Assembly: GCF_021462225.1 (NCBI RefSeq)
Contig: NC_061804.1
Location: forward strand, 5,812,740-5,876,739
Direction: 5' to 3'
Length of the DNA stretch: 64,000 nucleotides
Source of the DNA: Girardinichthys multiradiatus
Lineage: Eukaryota > Chordata > Actinopteri > Cyprinodontiformes > Goodeidae
The notes under the pieces are model-generated. The model searched no databases, was not told the origin of the DNA, and was given only the letters and a program-made list of their open reading frames with translations. Made by a program: the position numbers and the translations under genes. Positions 1 through 11,115 of this stretch are shown here, one piece after another. Each line of letters starts with the position of its first letter. Position 1 is the stretch's first letter.

Positions 1-556
1 TTAAGGCACTTCAGCAGATACTTTCATAACATCTCTAAGTTTCAGGAAGGCTTTTTCACCATTAATTCATTTATCCAGCACTTTCTCTGGCCTTATGGCT
101 GAAATTATTCATTATTTCTGACAGTGAGAGTGGGATGCTGCTCCTGGCAGTGGGAGAAATGCCAAGGAGTAAAGTTATACCTTTAATTAATTAACACAGT
201 CAGTGTTATCTTTGTGAACCCAGTGGGCAGCTCTTATTGGCCTCTGTTGTACAACGGATGTTAAGTCAGCTTTGAACAAGGCAAGTCGTGGTACAGCATG
301 CACATTCAGGTTAGAGCAGCCATGTTACTCCAAGAAAATACACATTTAAAGCTATGATTATAACTAATTATAAACATTTACCCTAAAACACCCAACTTGT
401 AGCTGCTTTATGAAACCTGACAGGGTTTTACCAAGGTTAAATATCTGGACCTTCTGGGAGGTTAAAGTGAGCTTCTTTTAAAGAACAGTGTAGAAGTACA
501 GTTCTGTCAATAGATAGCAGTTTAAATATCCATCCACCTTTTATACCCATTTTTTC
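1..556. other. No recognised feature
   Basis: AT-rich DNA. I see no long open frame with a familiar motif, no RNA gene and no repeat that I recognise in this stretch. Confidence 0.5.
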
Positions 557-863
557 CATACAGGTGCCTATCTCAAGCAATATACAGGACTCTGGACAGA
601 TCACCTGTCCATCACAGGGCATCACAGAGACAAACAGGACAACTATGCACACACCCATTCATACCATAGACATTTCAGAGAGACCAGTTTACCTAACAGT
701 CATGTTTTTGTACTTGGGAGGAAGTCAGAGTACCAGGAGAGAACTCATGCATGCACGTGGAGAACATGCAAACTCCATGCAGAACGACCCTAGGCCTGGA
801 GTCAAACCCAGTACCTTCTTGTTGCAAAGCAACAGCGCTACCAACTGCAACACCGTGCAGCCA
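557..863 (-). repeat. tRNA-headed SINE, minus strand
   Basis: Read on the minus strand it starts with GGCTGCACGG, an A-box-like GTTGCAGTTGG and a B-box-like GGTTTGACTCC, then the fish SINE body (TGCATGGAGTTTGCATGTTC) and the tail with GGACAGGTGATCTGTCC. The same family recurs intact at 21331-21656, which confirms the boundaries. Its tail module also occurs alone at 5563-5600 and 44166-44297, as expected for SINE tails shared with a partner LINE. It has no coding capacity. Confidence 0.82.
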
Positions 864-976
864 CAGTCTAAACAATGTCAGTTTAAAGGTTAGTTCTCAT
901 TGCAGAAAAGTTACCGTAATTATATAGTTGACAAAAGAGCATTAAGCTTGGGGCTCATTCAAGATGACACAAATTA

Positions 977-1150
977 GGGCATGGCGGTGGTGCAGGGGTA
1001 AAACGCCCAATCCATATTCAGAGGCTTCAGTCCTCGATGCAGCCCCTTGCGTGTTCGTCTCCCCATCCCTGGTGACCTTTGCTGCATGTCTCCAACCCTT
1101 TCCTGTCATCTTAGTTTTGAAAGATAAAGGCCACTAGTGCCGCAAAAACA
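977..1150 (+). repeat. Second tRNA-derived SINE family
   Basis: Starts with GGTGGTGCAGGGGTAAAACG (A-box-like) and ends with AAAGGCCACTAGTGCCGCAA followed by a short A-rich end. The same 3' module (AAAGGCCACTAGTGCTGC) closes the copy near 22080. A related head is found at 57121. The B box (TTCAGTCCTCGA) is degenerate, so the copy is probably not transcribed. Confidence 0.75.
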
Positions 1151-1554
1151 ATTCTTTTACTGGTTGACTCAGGTAACTGTTCTGTTTAGCAGCTTTTAAG
1201 CCTTTCATCAGAGCTTGTAAACCCCACTTGTATTAGGAGGTTTACCACAGTTTGTGTAATTGACAGGCAAGAATGTCTTAGTCCATGCATCAATATTCCT
1301 CAGTTGCAGAACTGCTTAAATATGGAGTTCCTCAAGGCTCTTATCTGGGGCCTGTTTGGTTTTCAATAATTTTGCAAACTTTCTCTTTGTGATTTTACTT
1401 ATGCATGCATGGGTTAAAAATAGGTGTAAGTTTTTGATTAAAAATAGGAGATGTACCAGTGCACATGTACTAAGGTGTGGCTGAGATTTGTCCAAAGTCA
1501 CTAACAAGCTAACAGCTCTGTAGTTTGTTTGCTAACAGACTGCTAGAAGATATA
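1151..1554. other. No recognised feature
   Basis: Non-repetitive AT-rich DNA between the SINE and the solo LTR. Nothing recognisable. Confidence 0.5.
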
Positions 1555-2182
1555 TGCTATGAATCAGAAAAAGGCGGACCCCAGATTCAGCCAGACACAG
1601 TACTGAAAGTTTAAAAGGTTTATTCGGCCACAGGAAAACGTCACACAGGTAACACTTCTCACAGCTTCCAGGAATCCCTGCTTTTGTCTTGAGTGGAACT
1701 TGAAACCCAGAGGGGAATCCTCAGTGGGCAGCAGGCGGTGATCTCCATAGCTCAGGTAAGAAGTGACTCCAGGCTGAATAATCTGAGGGATAGGCTGGCT
1801 CAATAATCCAAGGACAGAAACAGGGTCAACGATCGGAACAAGAGGTGTCAGGCAAGGGGCAGGCAGAGGCAAAAACCAGATGCAGGAAACAAGGTCAACA
1901 ACCAAAATCCAAATAGTCCGACAGGGAGCAGGCAGAGGCATAAATCCAAAACGCAAGGCAAGGTCAAGAACAATGATCAGACAGGAAGGAACGCTGGATA
2001 TCTACTCACACGATGGCTTTCAAAAATCTGGCACCGTCTGCTTGTCAGAGTCAATATATATCAGGGCAGATACAGGTGCTTGGCATGCCATAGATTGCAC
2101 TGCACAGCAGCCACCAGGTGCATCTCATCAGCTGATTGCAGCCAGCGAGACAGGGTAGAGCAGACGTGCCAGAATCATAACA
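1555..2182 (-). mobile_element. Solo LTR, minus strand, with ATATA target duplication
   Basis: On the minus strand the element begins TGTTATGATTCTGGCACG and ends in CATAGCA, so it has TG...CA ends. Both flanks carry ATATA (1550-1554 and 2183-2187), a 5-bp target duplication. It aligns along most of its length with the solo LTR at 17715-18367: shared 5' TGTTATGATTCTGGC, GTGCCAGATTTT, TCCTTCCTG, and a GAATAAA polyadenylation signal near the 3' end (1621-1627). No internal coding region is attached, so it is a solo LTR left by LTR-LTR recombination. Superfamily Gypsy is inferred from the style of the LTR only. Confidence 0.85.
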
Positions 2183-5100
2183 ATATATTGCTGTCTTCTT
2201 CTTTCGAGCTCAAGGAAAGATACAGATTTTCCTCTCATGTGAGGAGACGTTTAGGCTTTAAGAGGAGAGATTTAGGACAAACCAGTCTAATCTGCCAACT
2301 TTGTGGAGAAGTGGTTACTAACAAAGATGGTGCCACAAATCAATGGACCAAACAACTATAGTGTTACAGTTACAGACATCCTAATTTCCAGACAAAGCAC
2401 ACAGATGAGCTTATGGCCTGGAAAGAGGTGTTGGCTCTTTGAGTAGAGCATGTTGTTTCTATATGAAGAGATATTGGTGCTAATGTTATTATTTCCGCCC
2501 CCCAGGTTAACTCTGAATAGATATCTTCCAATCAATGAGACTGGAGCTGCTGAGCTGTCTCCAGTAGCTTGACTGATGCAAGCCTGAATAGATGATTGGT
2601 CTACCTAGTTCTTTGCCAACAAAAAGTTCCCAAAAGCTTACTTTGTCATTTTCAACCGCAAGAAGACTTTTGGACAGCTGGGGAGAAGGGCTAAGCAGGG
2701 GAACTGAGGAAAGGGAAGAGAGAACTGGACTAAATACAAAGGATCTACAAACCAAAGGGAAAAATACCAAAACTAACAAAGGAGAGCAAAAACACAACAA
2801 ATAACAAACTCAACACAAAGGAATGACCCAGTGTGGCAAGACCTTGACAACAATAGTAAACAACCCAAAAAGATTCAGAAACTAAGCACAAATAACAACC
2901 AAACAAAATCCCCATGGATCATTACAGTTTTTTTCCTCTAGCCCATCTATGGCAAAAAAGCCACAGGTAGACTACCAAAAGAGGCAATGGTGGTTTAAAA
3001 AGAAAATAAAAAGGTCTCAGGATAAACGTTTTTAACAAGTTATGACGAATCAATAATCCACAATAAATTCAAATAATTGACGCAATGCATTTTACAGTCA
3101 CTGATTGAGTATCATTGTTGTAGTTTAAAGAGCAATAATAATTGTACTTTTGAAACAAGGAGAAAAAGATAAATTTAAAATAAGCACTTTTAAGCCAGTG
3201 TTATTCAGTGAGGTCTAGACATTATTTAAAATGTAATTATCTAATGAATCCTGAACTGATGTTTTAAACAGGAATTTCCTTTTCTGTCTATTTACTGAAG
3301 TTTTACAGCCTGAGTGGTGATTTTAAATGCATTCAATCCAATTTGCCCCCCGGCTGTGTACTTATGCTGCTAATGGCAACTATGTAGATGCACATAATAC
3401 ATGACAATGTCAACAGCCATTCCCATTAGATGCTTATGGAGATGTCAACTTATGTAATTGTGCAATAAGGGAATAAATACCACAACCCTGGGATGGCTGG
3501 CAACCAACACATGGCAAGATCACAAACTAAGAAAAGTCATTAGAATCATAATTTGTGCTTTTTGTTGGGTGGTATCGTACCTATAACTAGCAGAGACAGA
3601 GTTGTAATGCAGCTTCACCTGGTTCTTACACCCTCCAATTTTTGTCTTTCACTAATTCATTCCACTGCTATTTCCTCATTCTGCTCAGTCCAGATTTACC
3701 CAGACTAAATCAAACTAGTTTAATGTCACTGAATAGAGGCTCTTTCTTAGCCACTCCCTGAGGATTTTAATTCTTAATTTTAAATCATAAATAAATTAAG
3801 CATTTAAACCAAGAAGAATGGACAGATGTGTGGTTTAGGTGGCACGGTTAGAAGGATTGCAGTATTACAAAAGGACTTTACCATTTTTTGTACTGAAATA
3901 GTATATTAGCGGTTGCATGTGGGAGACGGATAAGATTCAATTCAAGCCTTGAGGCAGCTTTAAGGCTCCTCTGTCCCACAGCGTACCACTTTATGTGAGT
4001 GCAATCAAACTCCCACCTCATAGTAGTGCTGCATGCTGCGCCATCATCCCTTGTCTAAAGTTACCTAAAAAACAAAGGTTTTATAACTTCATCTCACCAA
4101 TTAAATTTTTTTTTGTAATTTTACCTTCAATGACATAGGACCAGGGTTGTTTACATTTGAAGCAAATTAATTTGTTCTTTCCAATAACGGTAGTAGTATA
4201 AAGGACATGGCATATGCTGTAGAGTTAATTTGTGCCTTTTCTGTGTAGCCAAGTCACTGCTGATGAAGTTTGTTGTTCCAAAACTTTTCATTAAAGTTGA
4301 CTACTTCAATGTCAATACATGGACGGGTTTAGTGGGAGTTTACCCTATTCACCACATCATACAGGTGACTGAACAGGAGGAGGGGAAGGTGGAGTGGTAA
4401 TTTATCCATTTTATTCCTACAACCCATGATGCTTTGGGTGACTGCTGCAAACAGAAATGTAGGAATGTTCTGACATATCCGAGCTTCGAAAGGACAAGTC
4501 CATATTAATCTGTGATTGTCGAAACTGACAAAAATGTTAAAAATACAGCTCCTAACATCCGATTAGCCATCAAAAGAAACCCCTTTGCTGCAGGTTACTA
4601 ACACAATAAGTCCTAAAGCATCACTCTCGAGAATGAGGTGGATAATGACAGAAACTGTGCGACAGTCAGGTCGTGGAAATGTCTCTCTGTAACAGAGATA
4701 GTTTGACAGACTCCTAAACTTTCTTGAAGAAAGGCTAAAGCTGCAAAAAAATGTAATAATGGAAAATCTTTGTCATTTTCTAACTAAGACTATTAGAAAC
4801 TGTGCAACTTCACAAAAAAGAAAGAAAGTTTGAGAGAAAAGTATAAAATAACATTGTGTTTCATAAACTTCTGGGGGACTACAGATGGAAGTTATTTAAG
4901 ACTAACCCGTTATGTTTGGGGGCCTCCGGGCTTTTTCTCCATTTGTAGTCCAGGCCCTCTGCTTCAGTTCAGGAAATATCCTCTGCCAAGAATGGCAGCA
5001 GGGCAAATATGTTCATAAATCTGCAGGTCCTGATTACAGATCTGCTTCACAGCACAGAACCATGACAAACAAACAGCACACTGTTTTTAGCTTGATTAAA

Positions 5101-5560
5101 CCATATGCAAAAGACACCTGCAGAGTAATCAAATATGCCTCTACACCAATCAGAATATAACAGTTTGTTTCTGTTACAGACACCTGCTTACCAGATCTTC
5201 TATTATTATGGCAAAGCGCCATGAAGGACAGCTACCGTGTCACATTTTAAGATGTGATGTAAGCTTTGGTAACATTGGGGTACAATTATGATTGGCATAG
5301 CACTGATTTACTTGATCCTAATTTCATCTTTTAATTATTTGTTTCATCATGATTGGTTAAAAATATATATGTTTTGCTAAATAGCTGTTGCTGACTTAAA
5401 CATGGCCAGTAAAACTCAGACTCTATTTGAAACTGGTTTTTTTAATGGAGCCTCTGAATTACAGCAAGAAAGAGAAATTACAACTATTGACTTTTTCCTT
5501 GAATAATGCGCAGATATGTTTGATCAATGCTTCAAATATTTCTACTACCTAATGTCTATT
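2183..5560. other. Mostly unannotated; A-rich tract and one CNE candidate
   Basis: No gene recognised. 2720-2920 is strikingly A/purine-rich on this strand. 3300-3450 is complex, non-repetitive sequence with homeodomain-like and paired ATGC-rich words that could be a conserved non-coding element. The remainder shows nothing recognisable. Confidence 0.4.
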
Positions 5561-5562
5561 AT

Positions 5563-5600
5563 TTGCCCTGTGATGACTGGGTGACCTGTCCAGGGTCTTC
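5563..5600 (+). repeat. SINE/LINE tail fragment
   Basis: Short stretch CCCTGTGATGACTGGGTGAC followed by CTGTCCAGGGT, matching the tail module of the SINE at 21331-21656 (CCCTGCAATGGACTGGCGAC). The head is absent. Confidence 0.6.
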
Positions 5601-7294
5601 GATCTGTGCATTAGAGAGGTGAATTATTATACATCGGTGGGACTTTTCATACCCACGCTAACAGCTGATTAAAGTAATTTTCCATTGTCTGCAGAAGGAG
5701 ATGTGGTTATATCACTGAATATTATCTACCAGCAGAAGGTCATTCAGTTACTGTGGTTTGGTGTGGGGTCACTATGTGTCATATTTTACAAGAGCAAACT
5801 GGTCCAAACTGGGATCAGAATCAAAATAACTTGTTTAACACAAAGTTGTGTAAATATCTAACAGTTGAATTAAATTACGTGAGATTTGATCATGAGTTAA
5901 CCTGGATCCCCATTAGAATCCCAAAACAATAACAAACAACAAAATTGCCTTCATACTTTTATGAAAGCCCATATTTCAGTGTTAAAAATACTTTTTTGCT
6001 GTAACTGAGTTTTCAGTTTTCATCATCAAAGTTTACAAAAATAAATGCTTGGATTATATTGCTCTATTTAAGTTTCACTTTTTGAATTAAATTACTAAAA
6101 TAAATTAGTGTTTCAATTATTATTATTATTATTTTTTTCACTAAAATGTGCCTTTATAAAATCTACCAGATCAGAATAATACATTTTGTAAACCCCATTT
6201 TGCTTCCTTCTGAGGTTGACTTCTGAAAACTTTATCACACATTTTGGAGCAGAAGTCAGTATTGTTATTCCCATTTTAGGATTGGTAGAGATATTTAGAT
6301 ATCAGAATTGATGTCTCTTGTGTTCTAATTTAATTTACTGTTAGTGATAGGGGGTATATTTCTGATGGCACATTGTTAATCCTCAGAAACACACGGCTTT
6401 GACATCAGCTTTTCAAGCAAACTGGGAAAGTGTCATATGGCAGATGTCACCATGTTAGCAAGCTGTTGGAGGCCAGACAAATTATTTTTATTGTCTGTGC
6501 CCTTGCTGTAATTGCCCTTCTGTCTGAAGTCTGTATCAGTTGGGGAAACACATGAAGAATTTTCTAGAAATGTGTATCCATCCAGCTCTGTCTTCTGTTC
6601 AGATTGTTCATTAGGAACAGTTGGCAGTCAGATGTCAGCATCCGTCTCCTTTTTACCCACAAATCCCAGTGTTTTGGCAGTGTTTCCTCATTACATTCTC
6701 AGCCCTAACAAACCTCAAAAGAGTTTGGTTGTCAAAGGTCTGACCTCAATTTTCCAAGGTATTTTGTAGTTTTTCCGGTTCTGCGAGTAAAGCCTGCTGA
6801 GACGCCGTTGTGACATTGGACAGCACAGATACATTTTAGTTGATGAGTCCCTGTGAAGATGCCTGGCAGTCATTTTGTTGGGAAGGCAACTGCATTTTTT
6901 CTTTCAATTACAGAATAATTCCCTGAATAAGACTCACATTAATTGCAAACAGCCTCTGAAGTGCCAGAAACCTCTGTGCAAACAGTGCTGCGGCACTTGT
7001 GACAAATTCAGCGTTTCAAGTGTTTTCTTCATACATAACAACTAGATGTAAACAGAAGAGACCAGAATATTAAATCTCCACACAAAGATATTTTCTTGAT
7101 ATGATTGACTTTGGTTAAATAGACTTTGTAATCAAAACAATCTGGCTGGTCTACTCCACTACACATCACAGAGACTCACAACTTGTCTGGTTGTACTTTG
7201 AAATGTAGGCATATCAGAACAGGGAATATGGTGTCTGCCTTTGTTAATATACCTATGTGATGAGAACTTCTGTGGTTAATTTCTAAAATTTGTG
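5601..7294. other. Unannotated; CNE candidates
   Basis: No gene or known repeat recognised apart from a short ATT run near 6118-6135. Two stretches, about 6380-6520 and 6860-7030, are complex and non-repetitive with a composition typical of vertebrate non-coding conserved elements; this is inference only. Confidence 0.4.
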
Positions 7295-7545
7295 GCTTAG
7301 CTCAGTTTATGAGCTAACAGCTATTTAAAGTCAAGCTAATTGACACTTAAACTGACAACTATTCAGAGTGAAGCCAAAACCAACTAAAGCTAACAGATAT
7401 TAAAAGTCAAGTTAAAAGCTATTCAGACAAAAGCTACTGAAATTCAAGTCAACAACTATTCAGTCAAACTAATAGCCACATAGCTATCAGCTTTTCAAAG
7501 TTAAGCTATTAGCAATTTAGAGTCAAATTAATAACTAAAGTGATT
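7295..7545. repeat. Degenerate short-unit tandem repeat
   Basis: Repeated words of the form GCTAACAGCTATT, AAAGTCAAGCTAA, GACAACTATTCAGA recur with roughly 25-35 bp spacing through the tract (for example near 7315, 7360, 7390, 7410, 7450, 7485, 7510). Copies are strongly diverged. It lies immediately upstream of the Gypsy LTR. Confidence 0.65.
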
Positions 7546-7563
7546 TATTTTCTTAAGAACAAC

Positions 7564-7807
7564 TGTGACAAAAACACAATGCTATGCCTCAATAAATGAG
7601 AACTGTGTGGTGTACACTTACTTTGAGGTTTCACACCAGAATGTCGCCTTTATTGTGAAGGAGAGGAGGAGTGGATGTTATGTATCTGAGGATGGAGGAG
7701 AAACAAGAAGGTTGTTAAGTTCCTGGGTTTTTCTTGTGAAAAAAGCTGGAAGTTGAGTTTAATAGAGAGACTCTTGTCACCTTTCGTCTTTTCATTGTCG
7801 ACTTCCA
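7564..7807 (+). repeat. Candidate 5' LTR of the Gypsy element
   Basis: Starts TGTGACA and ends ...GACTTCCA just ahead of a primer-binding-site-like TGGTGACCCC. Contains AATAAA at about 7591. Without a visible 3' partner the left edge is an estimate. Confidence 0.5.
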
Positions 7808-7810
7808 CCT

Positions 7811-7826
7811 TGGTGACCCCAGACAT
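7811..7826 (+). other. Candidate primer-binding site
   Basis: TGGTGACCCCAGACAT lies directly after the LTR and starts with TGG, as needed to pair with the CCA end of a primer tRNA. Which tRNA is not determined. Confidence 0.45.
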
Positions 7827-7831
7827 TTGAC

Positions 7832-8214
7832 ATGTTGGCGAATGAGAACTCAGCGGATCACACCGCTGCATCTTTCCAGGCGTCTGCTCCTCCTTCGGCC
7901 GTAGTTTCGGCCCCTGCCGTCGCTTCACCTGCGGCTTTTGCGGCCGTGATCAAGCTTCCAGAGTTCTGGCAGCACGATCCGGAGCCATGGTTCCACATGT
8001 GGAGGCACAGTTCCATCTCCGTAGGATAACAACTGACGAGACCAGGTATTTCCATGTCGTCGCAGCATTAGATTCTGTTTCCACCCGCCGTCTGATGGGA
8101 CTGCTGCAGAACCCGCCGAGCACCGTCAAATATGGCGCACTCAAGGAAAATTTGCCATGGTTTTATCAACTTTCAGACGCTGAGCGAGCTGATCGCCTTT
8201 TGTTCCTTAATAAT
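7832..8214 (+). pseudogene. Gypsy gag N-terminal remnant
   Basis: The ATG at 7832 opens a frame rich in Ala, Ser and Pro that leads into KLPEFWQHDPEPWF, a hallmark of the gag N-terminus of animal Gypsy elements (the capsid-like region seen in insect and fish copies). A frameshift near 7990 moves the frame; VEAQFHLRRITTDETRYFHV and VVAALDS continue the same domain in the next frame. The sequence runs to AERADRLLFLNN, where it joins directly to RT sequence at about 8215. The capsid C-terminus and any zinc knuckle are missing. In life gag would form the particle that packages the RNA; this copy cannot. Confidence 0.8.
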
Positions 8215-8740
8215 GCGACCAGTAACGACAGGTACCCAGTCCCTCACATCCAGGATTTTTCCGCCTGTTTGGCGGGTGCAACTATTTTTTCAAATGTGGA
8301 TTTAGTGTGGGGCTACCATCAAGTTCCTGTCCATCAGTTAGATGTACCCAAGATTGTTTTTACGCATGCCGTTTGGCCTTAAAGGCGCTGTGCAGACATT
8401 CCAGCGACTCATGGACTTGGTACTGCAGGGTATGCCGTTTTTGTTTGTCTATTTGGATGATATCCTGGTGGCTAGTCCTTCTGCGGCAGAACAGATGGTG
8501 CACCTCTGGGAGTTGTTTGTGCGGCTCAGTGAGCATGGCTTGATCGTGAACCCAGCTAAATGCGAGTTTGGTCTGCCGGCTGTTGAGTTCCTAGGACACG
8601 GTGTCACCCCGGTGGGCGTTTCCCCTGCCTGCCAAGGTTGAAGCGGTTTCGGCTTTTCCTCACAACCTCTCTGTGAAGCCCCTGCAGGCGTTTTTGGGGA
8701 TGGTGAACTTTTATAACCGTTTCATTCCATGAGCTGCTCA
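8215..8740 (+). pseudogene. Gypsy reverse transcriptase remnant
   Basis: Begins inside RT with NDRYPVPHIQDFSACLAGAT and VDLVWGYHQVPV (motif A, with the first catalytic Asp). A short deletion and frameshift at about 8353 removes the stretch before FLRMPFGLKGAVQTFQRLMD (motif B). FVYLDDILVASPS at about 8445-8480 is motif C with its two Asp. Further on come the CEFG and VEFLGH words, a frameshift near 8637, and LQAFLGMVNFYNRF ending in a stop near 8733. All three catalytic Asp codons are still visible, but in different frames, so no active enzyme can be made. Confidence 0.88.
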
Positions 8741-9362
8741 CCTTATGCACCCCTTGTATGAGGTGCTTAAGGGTAAAAAAGGTGACCAGCGGATAGAGTG
8801 GAACCCCGAGAGGTTGCAGGCTTTCGATGATGCCAAAACAGCCTTGGCTAATGCTGCGCTATTGGCCAACCCATCTCCTACGGCTCCTGTGGCCCTGACT
8901 ACCGATGCCTCTGATTATGTGGTGGGGGCGGTGTGTGAACAATGGGTAGATGAGGCCTGGCAACCCCTCGCTTTTTTTAGCCGGAAACTGAGAGATGCAT
9001 AGTACCTTTGACAGGGAAGTACTTGCCCTTTTTCTGGCCACATGCCATTTTTGGTTCATGTTGGAAGGCCGAGACTTTACCGCTTTTGTTGACCATAAGC
9101 CCCTCACTTTTGTTATGGTGAAGGTTTCAGAACCGTGGTCGGCACGGCAACAGCGGCATTTGTCTGCTATTTTGGAGTTCACCACAGACATTCAGCATGT
9201 AGCTGGAAAGAATAATCTTGTGGCTCATTGTTTGTCTCGAGCACAGGTTGCTTCTGTGCATTTGGGCGTGGATTACCTCGCCATGGCCGTGGACCAGCTG
9301 ATAGACCCGGGGATTCTGGCTTTTAAAACAGCTGAGTCCAGTTTGCGTCTGGAAGAAGTGTC
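8741..9362 (+). pseudogene. Gypsy RNase H and connection remnant
   Basis: HPLYEVLKGKKG and IEWNPERLQAFDDAKTAL are the tether before RNase H. ALTTDASDYVVGAV carries the first RNase H acid (TDAS), followed by LAFFSRKLRDA. A frameshift with stop at 9001-9003 separates it from STFDREVLALFLA, which holds the conserved Glu. FTAFVDHKPLTF and the C-terminal IQHVAGKNNLVAHCLSR (normally N-x-x-A-D-x-L-S-R, here His for Asp) follow. The frame then runs to LRLEEV and joins integrase sequence abruptly at about 9363. Confidence 0.85.
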
Positions 9363-10113
9363 TTTACGGTGGAAAGGACTACTCGGTGGCCGGAAGTGTG
9401 TCCTCTATTATCAACCACTTCAGCTGACATTGCTCGGGCGTTTATCTCCTCCTGGGTGTCGCGTTTTGGTGTGCCACTGGACTTGACCTCCGACAGGGGC
9501 CCCCAGTTTACGTCTAAGTTGTGGACTGCAGTTGCAGAGAGCCTTGGGGTTACACTCCATCGTACCACCGCCTACCACCCGCAGGGCAATGGCCTTTGTG
9601 AAAGGTTCCACCGTACCATGAAGGCTGCTTTAAGAGCTTCACTGGTGGATAATAGCTGGATGGATTGCCTGCCTTGCGTTCTGTTGGGCCTGCATTCGGC
9701 CCCTAAGGAGGACCTGCAGTCTTCCTCAGCTGAGTTGGTCTTGGGCCAGCCGTTGAGGGTGCCGGGAGAATTTCTTCCGGGTCTTGGAGGTTCTGAGGTT
9801 CCTATACGGAGCCGGGCGGTCTTCACAGGGTGGGCTAGATTTTTGCCCCGTTGGCGGCGCATCACTGCCTTCCACGGTCGTTTGTGCCCGAAGACCTTAT
9901 GTCTGCTGAGTATGTTTTATTCGCCATGATGCACACCGTTTGCCGCTCCAGTCTCCTTACGCTGGCCCGTTTCGGGTTTTGGAGCGGGGGCTTAAGGATT
10001 CTTTGGTGGAGTTGGGGAATGCTTCTGAGAAGGTTTAGGTGGACCGTTTGAAGCCTGTGCACATGTTGCCAGACGACCCGGTAGAATTGGCCCTGCCTCC
10101 CCGCCATGGCTGA
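9363..10113 (+). pseudogene. Gypsy integrase remnant lacking zinc domain and first Asp
   Basis: Starts in mid-core with ERTTRWPEVCPL, so the HHCC zinc-binding domain and first catalytic Asp are deleted. LTSDRGPQFTSKLW holds the second Asp and NGLCERFHRTMKAAL the Glu, with 35 residues between them, the expected DD35E spacing. Frameshifts near 9790 and later break the C-terminal region; RLKPVHMLPDD and a TGA at 10111-10113 mark the pol end. In an intact element the protein would insert cDNA into the genome; this one is dead. Confidence 0.87.
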
Positions 10114-10835
10114 GTATGCTCTAGCACTCCCTTGTGGATGGCAGAAAATGTTCATGTCCTCGATCTATATTTAAGCAAAATTTTAAAATGCAGACAAGCA
10201 ACCAATTATCTTACATATTTAGGTGATTTTTAAATGGGAAATATTAGGTTCTGTTTTTTCGTTATCATATTTACACATGAATACTCATTTGATTTGCTGG
10301 TATCTTGTATTTTATATGGTTGAATTCCCCATTAAGCTACTCCCACATATATTTTCTGTTCCTGTTTGAAATTCAATGTTTTACAAACATTTTTAACTTC
10401 AGTTCCTTTCAGACCACAGTTGACTACTTTATAGAAAGCCTTTGTTGTGTTTAAGGACATCAGCTGATAAAATGTCCATTCATGTAACTTAAAGTCTATG
10501 ATATTGGCTATGCTCACACATTGCTCAAAGCTCTTTCCTGCAAACTGAGCTCTGGACTATAGTATGCATGCAGAACTGGGTGTTTAGATCAAATTTTACA
10601 AACATTTTAATATCATATTTGGTTGTTTGATTGGTAAGATGTGATGTTCTGCTTTTAAAGTCAAGCTTAAAGCATGAGGAAATCCATGAAGTTTAACCAT
10701 GGTTTGCCCTAAAAAACAGGATTTTGCTGAACAGCCTCGATGTGCTGTGTGTGTCTGCATGGAAGGTAAGACGACTGCAGCTAAGTTATAGAGGAATTCC
10801 TCAAAAAACCCTTCTCCAGACTGGTCTGGACCACA
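10114..10835. other. No recognised feature
   Basis: AT-rich DNA after the Gypsy pol end. I looked for a polypurine tract and a 3' LTR and found neither. Confidence 0.45.
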
Positions 10836-11115
10836 GACTAAGGCAATGGTTTATCTTCCAGCACATCAATGACCTGAAGGGCACAGCCAAGATAACAAAG
10901 GAGTAACTTCATGAGCAGTTTGAATCTCCATGAGTGGCAGAGCCAGAGCCCTGGCTTAAATCCCCATGCTGCCCAACTAACATTACTGAGCTTGGGGGCA
11001 ACTGCAGAAAACCAATGGAGAACATACCAAAACACAGGTGTGCCAAGTTTGCAGACATGTCCCCAAGATGACTTAAAGCAATGACTGCTGTCAAATTGAC
11101 CAAAGGCTGAGTATT
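10836..11115 (+). pseudogene. Tc1-like transposase C-terminal relic
   Basis: The nucleotide sequence follows the 3' half of a fish Tc1-like transposase gene: a degraded second-Asp region (CAGCACATCAATGACCTGAAG), GAGTGGCAGAGCCAGAGCCC (the SQSPDLNP region) and the C-terminal CAGGTGTGCCAAGTTTGCAG. Stops and indels occur in every frame. It is one of the oldest-looking Tc1 relics here. The identification rests on pattern memory of the family, not on a search. Confidence 0.68.

Larger units (their letters stand above)
7564..10113 (+). mobile_element. Degenerate, internally deleted Ty3/Gypsy LTR retrotransposon
   Basis: A candidate 5' LTR and primer-binding site are followed by gag, RT, RNase H and integrase remnants in the order gag-RT-RH-IN, which is diagnostic of Ty3/Gypsy. 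Three in-body deletions and several frameshifts have removed the gag C-terminus, the protease and the RT start, part of the RT core, and the integrase zinc-binding domain with its first Asp. No 3' LTR is recognisable after the pol stop at 10111-10113. At about 2.5 kb it is far shorter than the 4.5-6 kb usual for the family. It is GC-richer than its surroundings, as coding sequence should be. It cannot be mobile autonomously. Confidence 0.9.

Noticed and set aside
564..893. 109-codon plus-strand frame
   Set aside because: It is the antisense of a SINE and has no coding role.
1564..2361. Frames of 130, 92 and 93 codons around the first LTR
   Set aside because: They lie in the solo LTR and its edge; no gag, pol or other motif is present.
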